From Octadecabacter sp. (GTDB lineage: Bacteria; Pseudomonadota; Alphaproteobacteria; Rhodobacterales; Rhodobacteraceae): 49,801 nucleotides of DNA. The translations under genes were made by a program, and so were the position numbers. The number at the start of each line of letters is the position of its first letter. Positions within the stretch are counted from its first letter, which is position 1. Where the stretch lies: assembly GCA_018608045.1 (NCBI GenBank), contig JABBAI010000097.1:14541-64341 (forward strand), in the 5' to 3' direction. A model generated the notes under the pieces. That model was given only the letters and a program-made list of their open reading frames with translations, had not been told where the DNA came from and searched no databases. This document shows positions 18,387 to 25,490 of the stretch, one piece after another.

Positions 18387-19841
18387 TTAAACCCCCGTCG
18401 CCGGAATGCCAGACCGCTGGACAGGCGTCGGCGCTGTTAGTTCCTTCCAAGACGACAGCGCCTTGTTGGTCACACCGTTGCCCTCACGGCGCACAAATTT
18501 TCCGTGGCCTTCTTGCGTCCGGATTTCCCCGTCATGCACAGCTACGTGCCCGCGCGTCAGGGTAAAGCGCGGCAGGCCCTTCACATGCTTGCCCTCAAAC
18601 ACATTGTAATCAATCGACGATTGCTGCGCGCCTGCGGTGATGGTCTTTTCCTTTTCCGGATCCCAAACCACCAGATCCGCATCCGCACCAACCAGAACAG
18701 CGCCCTTTTTAGGATAGCAATTCAGGATCTTGGCGATGTTGGTCGACGTCACCGCGACGAATTCATTCATCGTCAAACGGCCCGTGGCTACACCTTGGGT
18801 CCACAGCATCGGCATGCGGTCCTCAAGCCCTCCGGTCCCGTTTGGAATTTTGGTGAAATCATCAATGCCGGTGCGTTTTTGTTCCGTGGTGAATGCGCAG
18901 TGGTCTGTTGCCACGACAGACAATGACCCAGCCTGAAGACCCGCCCAAAGGCTATCCTGATGCATCTTGTTGCGGAATGGGGGCGACATGACGCGCCGCG
19001 CGGCGTGGTCCCAATCTTTGTTAAAATACTCGGACTCGTCCAGCGTCAGATGCTGGATCAACGGCTCCCCCCAGACGCGTTTGCCCTGTTGGCGGGCCCG
19101 GCGGATCGCCTCGTGGGAGTCCTCGCAAGAGGTGTGCACAACATACAGCGGAACGCCCGCCATATCGGCGATCATGATCGCGCGGTTGGTGGCTTCGCCC
19201 TCAACTTGCGGGGGGCGGGAATAGGCGTGCGCTTCGGGGCCGGTGTTGCCCTCAGCAAGCAGTTTGGCGCTGAGTTCCGCGACAACATCGCCATTTTCAG
19301 CATGCACCATCGCAATACCGCCCAGCTCAGAGAGGCGATTGAATGACGCGTAAAGCTCATCATCATTCACCATCAACGCGCCTTTATAGGCGAGGAAATG
19401 TTTGAACGTGTTGATTCCGCGATCCTTGATCACGCTCTCCATTTCATCAAACACCTGTTCACCCCACCACGTGACGGCCATGTGGAAGGAGTAATCGCAA
19501 TTCGCGCGGGTTGATTTGTTGTCCCACATTTGCAGTGCGTCATGCAGGCCCTGCCCGGGGGCTGGTAGCGCGAAATCAACGACCATCGTCGTGCCGCCCG
19601 CCAGTGCCGCGCGGGTGCCGGATTCAAAGTCATCGCTGGAATAGGTGCCCATGAACGGCATTTCGAGGTGCGTATGCGGGTCGATCCCGCCGGGCATGAC
19701 GTAGCAGCCTGTGGCGTCGAGTTCGTCATCGCCGTGCAAGTTCGGCCCGATCTGCGTGATCGCTCCATCCTCAATCAAAACGTCCGCCTTGTAGGTCAGG
19801 TCCGCCGTGACGATCGTGCCGTTTTTGATGATTGTGCTCAT
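18387..19841 (-). CDS. hydA: Dihydropyrimidinase (D-hydantoinase)
   Basis: A 484-residue cytosolic amidohydrolase that opens dihydrouracil or dihydrothymine to N-carbamoyl-beta-alanine or its methyl form. Metal-binding HTH is at 56-58 (GGIDPHTHLE). The carboxylated lysine is probably K153 in FLAYKG. Further metal ligands are in VVHTSCEDSHEA. Length fits the family. Its start overlaps the 86-residue orphan by 4 bp. The next enzyme of the pathway is encoded just upstream, and PreTA nearby supplies the first step, so a pyrimidine role is better supported than a hydantoin role. Confidence 0.95.
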   Translation of the reverse strand: MSTIIKNGTIVTADLTYKADVLIEDGAITQIGPNLHGDDELDATGCYVMPGGIDPHTHLEMPFMGTYSSDDFESGTRAALAGGTTMVVDFALPAPGQGLHDALQMWDNKSTRANCDYSFHMAVTWWGEQVFDEMESVIKDRGINTFKHFLAYKGALMVNDDELYASFNRLSELGGIAMVHAENGDVVAELSAKLLAEGNTGPEAHAYSRPPQVEGEATNRAIMIADMAGVPLYVVHTSCEDSHEAIRRARQQGKRVWGEPLIQHLTLDESEYFNKDWDHAARRVMSPPFRNKMHQDSLWAGLQAGSLSVVATDHCAFTTEQKRTGIDDFTKIPNGTGGLEDRMPMLWTQGVATGRLTMNEFVAVTSTNIAKILNCYPKKGAVLVGADADLVVWDPEKEKTITAGAQQSSIDYNVFEGKHVKGLPRFTLTRGHVAVHDGEIRTQEGHGKFVRREGNGVTNKALSSWKELTAPTPVQRSGIPATGV

Positions 19842-20098
19842 TCCATCGTTCCTTCTGGTTCGTCTCGTGCGATTACAATATTCACGTTGATGATAGCCGT
19901 CCCCGGGTTCATTCGAATGCCCGTGCCATTGTTGTCGATTAGGAACTTTGCAGCGGCTTCAATGTGATCAAACGACGTCGCATATTTTTTCTCATTGGAA
20001 GGACGATCTGGCAAATAGCAGTCGTATCGCATTGTTCCGTCGGCTTGATCGCGCACTCGGTACGCTCGTTGGTTAGACACTGAATTAAAAATCCTCAT
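19838..20098 (-). CDS. Small uncharacterised protein between ureidopropionase and hydA
   Basis: An 86-residue soluble protein with no signal peptide, membrane segment or cysteine cluster and a single Cys at position 27 (RYDCYLPD). Both ends overlap neighbours by 4 bp (ATGA arrangement): its start sits in the amidohydrolase stop and its stop in the hydA start. This is strong evidence that it is translated. The sequence looks like a compact alpha/beta fold, but I recognise no family. Function unknown; position suggests a partner of the pyrimidine enzymes. Confidence 0.65.
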   Translation of the reverse strand: MRIFNSVSNQRAYRVRDQADGTMRYDCYLPDRPSNEKKYATSFDHIEAAAKFLIDNNGTGIRMNPGTAIINVNIVIARDEPEGTME

Positions 20099-21345
20099 CC
20101 AACAATCTCAGCCGTCTCAACAACCGCATGCATCAACACATCCGCACCCGCTGTCGCCCATTCCTGAGATATCTCTTCCGCTTCATGGTGACTTAACCCA
20201 TCCACACATGGGCACATGACCATGGCCGTAGGATATAAATCATTGATCCAGCAGGCGTCATGACCCGCACCGGAAATGATATCCATGTGCGAATAGCCCA
20301 ACCGTTCAGCCGCCGCGCGCACGGCCCCGACGCAGCCTTCGTCAAAGGCGGGCGGATCGAACTGGCCGATGATTTCGCACGAAAATTCGACCCCGATATC
20401 TTCGCACAGCTTGGGCGCCCGCGCGTTAAATTCTGCAACCATCGCGTTGAGCTTGTCCAGCAGATGCGTGCGCATATCCACGGTAAACACAACCTTGCCG
20501 GGGATCACGTTGCGAGAATTCGGGTAGACATCAATCATGCCAATCGCGCCCACAGCACCTGGTTGGTTGGCCATCGCAATCTCGTGCACCAGTTCTGTCA
20601 ACAGCGCCAATCCGCGCCCCGCGTTCTTGCGCATGTGCATCGGCGTTGATCCCGTATGGCTTTCCTTGCCGGTGATCGTGCATTCAATCCAGCGCAGACC
20701 TTGGCCGTGGGTCACAACGCCAATGTCCTTGTTCTCTGCCTCTAGGATTGGTCCTTGTTCGATGTGCAGTTCAAACATCGCATGCATCTTGCGCGCGCCC
20801 ACTTTCTCGGACCCTTTCCAGCCGATACGCTCAAGCTCATCCCCGAACCGTTTGCCATCGCTGTCCACGCGGTCATTCGCCCAATCGAGGGTATGTTTGC
20901 CCGCAAAAACGCCGGAGGCCAGCATCGCAGGTGCAAAACGCGTGCCTTCTTCGTTGGTCCAATTCGTGACCACAATCGGATGCTTTGTATTGATTTCGAG
21001 GTCGTTGAGCGTGCGGATAATTTCAAGCCCGCCAAGCACACCGAGAACCCCATCATATTTGCCACCCGTGGGCTGGGTATCAAGGTGGCTTCCTACGTAA
21101 ACGGGCAGGGCGTCAGGGTCCGTCCCTTCGCGGCGCGCAAACATATTGCCGATCTCGTCCACGCCCATGGTGCAGCCTGCGGCCTCGCACCAGCTTTGAA
21201 ACAAATGGCGCCCTTCGCTGTCTTCGTCCGTCAAGGTCTGGCGGTTGTTACCGCCCGCGACACCCGGTCCGATTTCGGCCATCTCCATCAGGCTGTCCCA
21301 AAGGCGCGCGCCATTGATGCGCAGGTTTTCTCCGATGGCTGGCAT
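20095..21345 (-). CDS. Zn-dependent M20-family amidohydrolase, probable beta-ureidopropionase
   Basis: A 416-residue hydantoinase/carbamoylase-family enzyme. Metal ligands are visible in GSHLDTQP (H87, D89) and GGKYDGVLG (D98), and the catalytic acidic pair in NEEGTRFAP (about 132-133). Relatives include allantoate amidohydrolase, N-carbamoyl-L-amino acid hydrolase and beta-ureidopropionase. Next to hydA and a RutR-type site, hydrolysis of N-carbamoyl-beta-alanine to beta-alanine, CO2 and ammonia is most likely. It is the first gene of the eight-gene operon, with the operator 30 bp upstream of its start codon. Confidence 0.9.
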   Translation of the reverse strand: MPAIGENLRINGARLWDSLMEMAEIGPGVAGGNNRQTLTDEDSEGRHLFQSWCEAAGCTMGVDEIGNMFARREGTDPDALPVYVGSHLDTQPTGGKYDGVLGVLGGLEIIRTLNDLEINTKHPIVVTNWTNEEGTRFAPAMLASGVFAGKHTLDWANDRVDSDGKRFGDELERIGWKGSEKVGARKMHAMFELHIEQGPILEAENKDIGVVTHGQGLRWIECTITGKESHTGSTPMHMRKNAGRGLALLTELVHEIAMANQPGAVGAIGMIDVYPNSRNVIPGKVVFTVDMRTHLLDKLNAMVAEFNARAPKLCEDIGVEFSCEIIGQFDPPAFDEGCVGAVRAAAERLGYSHMDIISGAGHDACWINDLYPTAMVMCPCVDGLSHHEAEEISQEWATAGADVLMHAVVETAEIVG

Positions 21346-21374
21346 TGCGATCCCCCGATTGCTGCTGGCAATAA

Positions 21375-21392
21375 TTTGACCAACTGGTCAAA
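21375..21392. promoter_or_regulatory. RutR-type operator
   Basis: TTTGACCAACTGGTCAAA is a perfect 8-bp-arm palindrome matching the established RutR consensus TTGACCAnnTGGTCAA. It lies between the divergent amidohydrolase operon (30 bp from its start) and rutR (125 bp from its start). It probably represses the catabolic operon until uracil or thymine binds RutR. Confidence 0.9.
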
Positions 21393-21516
21393 GGCAGGCT
21401 AACAGAGGCCCCTATCCAGTCAAGGATTTTGCTTAACCTCTGGGCAACATGCCCCTACACCACGCCCAACGCAGGGCGATTTGCCTAATTCGTGTTCACA
21501 AGGCAAAGATAGGTTC

Positions 21517-22119
21517 ATGGCTAAGACAGACACGCGCATTCAAAAGAAAAACCAAGCGGCCATTATGGACGCAGGATTGGCCGTGTTTTCACAATTCGGA
21601 TTTCGCGGATCAACGCTTGATCAAGTGGCAGAGGCCGCGGGCCTGTCCAAGCCCAACCTGCTGTATTATTTCCGTTCCAAGGATGCGATTTACACAGCCC
21701 TTTTGGCCAAACTGCTGGAAAACTGGCTGGAACCTTTGCGTGAAATAAACGCGGAAGGCGACCCCGTCCAAGAACTCCTCGGATATGCAAATCGCAAACT
21801 GGACATGTCACAGCATTACCCGCGCGAAAGCCGATTGTTTGCCAATGAAATCATCCAAGGCGCCCCCCGCATCGCGGACGTCTTGCAGGGCGAACTACGG
21901 GGGCTGGTGGACGAGATTTCCCAAGTGATCAACGATTGGGTCGCTGCTGGTCGCATCAAATCCGTCGATCCACGCCATCTGATTTTTTCGATATGGGCGC
22001 TGACCCAACATTACGCTGATTTTGATGTGCAAGTCCGCGCGATCCTTGGCGATGTTGATCCGTTCGATGGCGCGCAGGCCTATTTAGAAGCGATGCTGCG
22101 TGGCCTTCTTGAAGTCTAA
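21517..22119 (+). CDS. rutR: TetR-family regulator of pyrimidine utilisation
   Basis: A 200-residue TetR-family repressor. The HTH lies at about 30-55 (STLDQVAEAAGLSKPNLLYYF), as in RutR. The C-terminal ligand domain carries FANEIIQGAP and WALTQHYADFD, both characteristic of RutR. I chose the ATG at 21517 (MAKTDTRIQKKNQ), which follows AGG and matches the family start. It is divergent from the amidohydrolase operon and convergent with preTA, with a perfect RutR box upstream. Uracil/thymine response is inferred from the family. Confidence 0.92.
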   Translation: MAKTDTRIQKKNQAAIMDAGLAVFSQFGFRGSTLDQVAEAAGLSKPNLLYYFRSKDAIYTALLAKLLENWLEPLREINAEGDPVQELLGYANRKLDMSQHYPRESRLFANEIIQGAPRIADVLQGELRGLVDEISQVINDWVAAGRIKSVDPRHLIFSIWALTQHYADFDVQVRAILGDVDPFDGAQAYLEAMLRGLLEV

Positions 22120-22150
22120 AAAACGGGCTGATGTACTTTCACACCGGCCC
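22118..22150 (-). terminator. Terminator of the preTA unit
   Basis: On the minus strand a 10-position stem (22141-22150 with 22125-22134, one wobble, one mismatch, 6-nt loop) is followed by a T run (22123-22118). It overlaps the rutR stop codon region and may slow rutR transcription too. Confidence 0.65.
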
Positions 22151-22169
22151 AGTCTCAGGGAGGGACTCG

Positions 22170-23474
22170 TTATTCGGCAGCCGTGGCTGACGGATTGTTC
22201 GGGTGGGTTGTCCAGTTGGCATATTCCTTTTGAACCGTTTTGCCCGTGCGCGGATCGACAGACCCCGGTTCCATCGCGACCATCGTGATGCAGTCCTCAA
22301 CGGGGCAGACATCGACACATAAATTACAGGCCACGCATTCTGCATCTATCACTTCGAACACGCGGTCGGGCGACATTGAAATCGCTTGGTGCGACGTGTC
22401 TTCGCAGGCCGCATAGCACCGTCCGCAGGAAATACAGTCGTCCTGATTGATGACAGCCTTGGCGACATAATTAAGGTTCAGGTACTGCCAATCGGTTGTG
22501 TTCGGTATCGCCTGTCCCATGAAATCCTGAATGGACGTGTGGCCCTTTTCATCCATCCATTGTGACAGACCCGAAATCATTTCCTGCACAATCTTGAAGC
22601 CGTATGTCATCGCCGCTGTGCAGACCTGCACGTTACCGCACCCAAGCGTGATGTATTCCGCCGCATCGCGCCATGTGGTCACGCCGCCGATGCCGGAAAT
22701 CGGCAGGCCTGCGGTTTCTGGGGCGCGCGCAATCTCGCTCACCATCGACATGGCGATGGGTTTGACCGCCGGGCCGCAATAGCCGCCATGGGTGCCTTTG
22801 CCGTCAATGCTTGGCTCTGGCGACATCGTGTCGAGGTTTACCGACGTGATCGAATTGATCGTGTTGATCAGGCTGACAGCATCCGCGCCACCCCGTTTCG
22901 CCGCCGCCGCAGGTTTGCGCACGTCGGTGATATTGGGCGTCAGTTTCACGATCACCGGCTTGGAATAATACTGCTTACACCACCGCGTCACCATTTCGAT
23001 GTATTCAGGAACTTGGCCCACAGCCGCACCCATGCCGCGTTCAGACATCCCGTGCGGGCACCCAAAGTTAAGCTCGATCCCGTCGGCACCCGTGTCTTCG
23101 ACCATGGGCAGAATATCCTTCCACGCCTGTTCTTCGCAGGGCACCATCAGCGATACGATGATCGCGCGATCCGGATAATCCGCCTTCACGCGTTTGATTT
23201 CTTCAAGGTTGGTGTGCAGATCGCGATCGGTGATCAATTCGATATTGTTGATGCCCAACACCGTGCGATCCTTGCCGTAAATCACGCCGTAGCGGGGGCC
23301 GTTCACGTTGACGACAGGCGGGCCTTCCATGCCCAACGTCTTCCAGACGACACCGCCCCAACCGGCCTCAAACGCGCGGCGCACGTTGTATTCTTTGTCG
23401 GTCGGGGGGGCGGATGCCAGCCAGAACGGGTTTGGGCTTTTTATGCCTAAGAAGTCTGTTGTCAGATCGGCCAT
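22170..23474 (-). CDS. preA: NAD-dependent dihydropyrimidine dehydrogenase subunit PreA
   Basis: A 434-residue subunit that reduces uracil or thymine to the 5,6-dihydro form. Residues 1-320 or so form an FMN-binding dihydroorotate-dehydrogenase-like barrel, with the SINTINSITSVNLD and GIGGVTTWRDA regions. The C-terminus has two [4Fe-4S] motifs (CISCGRCYAAC and CVACNLCVDVCPVEDC) for electron transfer from PreT. preT precedes it by one base. This is the first pathway step; hydA and the amidohydrolase complete it. Confidence 0.95.
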   Translation of the reverse strand: MADLTTDFLGIKSPNPFWLASAPPTDKEYNVRRAFEAGWGGVVWKTLGMEGPPVVNVNGPRYGVIYGKDRTVLGINNIELITDRDLHTNLEEIKRVKADYPDRAIIVSLMVPCEEQAWKDILPMVEDTGADGIELNFGCPHGMSERGMGAAVGQVPEYIEMVTRWCKQYYSKPVIVKLTPNITDVRKPAAAAKRGGADAVSLINTINSITSVNLDTMSPEPSIDGKGTHGGYCGPAVKPIAMSMVSEIARAPETAGLPISGIGGVTTWRDAAEYITLGCGNVQVCTAAMTYGFKIVQEMISGLSQWMDEKGHTSIQDFMGQAIPNTTDWQYLNLNYVAKAVINQDDCISCGRCYAACEDTSHQAISMSPDRVFEVIDAECVACNLCVDVCPVEDCITMVAMEPGSVDPRTGKTVQKEYANWTTHPNNPSATAAE

Positions 23475-23475
23475 G

Positions 23476-24810
23476 CTATTTGCCCCCCATCAAAACGTCA
23501 TGAATATCCATTGCTGCGTCGCGCCCTTCGGCCACAGCCGTCACGGTGAGGTCATTGCCACCCGCGGCACAATCGCCACCGGCCCAAACCTGCGCGCGGC
23601 TTGTGCGGCCCGCAGCTGTGACTGCAATCTTACGGCCCTCAAGTTTAAGCCCTGCATCCGCTGTCAACGTCTGCCCGATGGCGCGAAAGACTTGATCCGC
23701 AGGCAGGCGTATTGCCTCACCGGTGCTCGATAATTTGCCGTCTTTGGTGGCGGTATATTCCAGCTCAACTTCGGCAGCGGACCCATTCCCGTGGATGGCT
23801 TTTGGCATCACATTAAACAACAATTTAACACCATGGGACGCGGCCAAATCCTGTTCATATCGGCTGGCTGACATTGCATCGCGCCCGCGCCGATACGCGA
23901 TCGTGACGTTGTCCGCACCGAGCAGCTTGGATTGAACCGCGGCATCCACCGCCGTCATGCCGCCACCGATGACCACGACATTGCGACCCACGGGCAGGGT
24001 GGTCAGATTCTCCGCTTGGCGCAACACATCGATAAAGGACACAGCGTCTTCCACGCCGCCCTTGTCGTCACCATAAACAGACAGCGCATTCACGCCGCCC
24101 AGACCCACGGCCAAGAACACTGCGGGAAAACATCCTACCAAGTCATCGATCTTTAACTCAGCCCCCAACGCCATGTTGTTCTTGATCTCAATTCCGCCGA
24201 TGGAACATAACCATTCGACTTCACGCGCAGCAAAATCGTCCGTCGATTTATAGGCGGCAATCCCGTATTCGTTCAAACCGCCGGCTTTCGGGCGTGCATC
24301 ATACACCGTCACGTCATGGCCCAACATCGCCAGACGGTGGGCACAGGCCAGCCCCGCTGGTCCGGCGCCAACGACGGCCACCTTGTGGCCCGAGGCGGGG
24401 GCGCGCGTGTAAGGCATCACACCCTTGGCCATGACCGTGTCAGTGGCGAACCGCTGCAAGCGGCCGATTTCAACCGGCTTGCCTTCGGCCAGTTCACGCA
24501 CGCAAGCCTGTTCGCACAGATCCTCAGTCGGGCAGACCCGCGCGCACATGCCGCCCAGAATATTCATGTCGAAAATGGTTTTCGCCGCGGCTTCTGCGGT
24601 GCCGGTCGCGATCTGGCGGATGAAAAGCGGGATGTCGATGTCTGTCGGACAGGCCGTAACGCAAGGCGCGTCGTGGCAGAAATAACAACGGTCGGCGGCC
24701 ACCATCGCCTCGTGCGACTTAAGTGGTGCATGCAGGTCATCGAAATTCTCCGACAGCGTATCCCGATCAAGGCGCGCGGCGGCAATTCCGGGGGTGTAAG
24801 GTGTGTTCAT
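23476..24810 (-). CDS. preT: NAD(P)-dependent oxidoreductase subunit PreT
   Basis: A 444-residue FAD/Fe-S subunit that feeds NADH electrons to PreA. The N-terminal iron-sulfur domain has CYFCHDAPCVTACPTDI. The FAD motif is VAVVGAGPAGLACAHRL and the NAD motif VVVIGGGMTAVDAA. I start it at MNTPYTPGIAAARL (24808-24810). The open frame continues 28 codons further, but that part is non-homologous and would run through the candidate operator. It is the first gene of preT-preA, convergent with rutR. Confidence 0.92.
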   Translation of the reverse strand: MNTPYTPGIAAARLDRDTLSENFDDLHAPLKSHEAMVAADRCYFCHDAPCVTACPTDIDIPLFIRQIATGTAEAAAKTIFDMNILGGMCARVCPTEDLCEQACVRELAEGKPVEIGRLQRFATDTVMAKGVMPYTRAPASGHKVAVVGAGPAGLACAHRLAMLGHDVTVYDARPKAGGLNEYGIAAYKSTDDFAAREVEWLCSIGGIEIKNNMALGAELKIDDLVGCFPAVFLAVGLGGVNALSVYGDDKGGVEDAVSFIDVLRQAENLTTLPVGRNVVVIGGGMTAVDAAVQSKLLGADNVTIAYRRGRDAMSASRYEQDLAASHGVKLLFNVMPKAIHGNGSAAEVELEYTATKDGKLSSTGEAIRLPADQVFRAIGQTLTADAGLKLEGRKIAVTAAGRTSRAQVWAGGDCAAGGNDLTVTAVAEGRDAAMDIHDVLMGGK

Positions 24811-24857
24811 GATGGCTCCGAAAACAATAATCACCCTCACCTTTGCACAGATTATTT

Positions 24858-24875
24858 TTTTATCAAACGGTAAAA
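24858..24875. promoter_or_regulatory. Degenerate RutR-like box upstream of preT
   Basis: TTTTATCAAACGGTAAAA matches the perfect box at 21375-21392 at 13 of 18 positions, and its own arms match at 6 of 8. It ends 48 bp upstream of the preferred preT start, where a promoter operator would be expected. It could be a weak second RutR site or chance in an AT-rich stretch. Confidence 0.4.
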
Positions 24876-24986
24876 TTATTGAATCGCCGACCACATGGCC
24901 GCGTCATATCTTGTGATGGACTGCGCGCCGTCTTTGCCTAAGATAGAGGCAGACTATAAACCCGAACCCCAACAAAAGGCCTAGCT

Positions 24987-25271
24987 ATGTCCGCTTATGC
25001 AATCGTCCAAGTGGACGTCAAAGACGCTGAAGAATATGGAAAATATGCGGTTCTGGCTGGACCAGCTGTTGCTCAATACGGCGGTGAATTCCTCGCTCGG
25101 GGTGGCGCGGTTGAGGTCATGGAAGGCACGACGCGGGACCGTTGCGTTATCATCCGGTTCCCCGACATGGCCTCCGCGCGCACATTTTATCACAGCCCCG
25201 AATATCAAGAGGCCCTTAGCTTCGCGCTGCCCGTATCGGATCGTGATTACAAATTTGTCGAAGGGGTTTAG
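24987..25271 (+). CDS. DUF1330 domain protein
   Basis: A 94-residue protein covering almost exactly one DUF1330 domain, a ferredoxin-like (dimeric alpha/beta barrel) fold. It begins AYAIVQVDVKDAEEYGKYA and ends YKFVEGV; the mid-part RGGAVEVMEG is typical. The family's biochemical role is not settled. It is divergent from preT, with 176 bp between starts. It may share the regulatory region, but a link to pyrimidine use is only positional. Confidence 0.88.
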   Translation: MSAYAIVQVDVKDAEEYGKYAVLAGPAVAQYGGEFLARGGAVEVMEGTTRDRCVIIRFPDMASARTFYHSPEYQEALSFALPVSDRDYKFVEGV

Positions 25272-25490
25272 CCCCCGACCGAGGGTAAATCTGTTTTTTG
25301 ATCCAGTTTAGCGGCTGGAGCCTGCGAAAAATGAGCTTTTTGAAAATGGTATGTATAAAGAAGTAGGCCGCGCGCGAAATCGGCATCCTACCTTCTATTT
25401 TACAGAGATTTTTGTCGGTTTCGCTTGAGAATGGCGTGAAACTCACCCACATAGGAAGAAAGTTTTCAGACCCTAAGATCAGGAGTTCGC

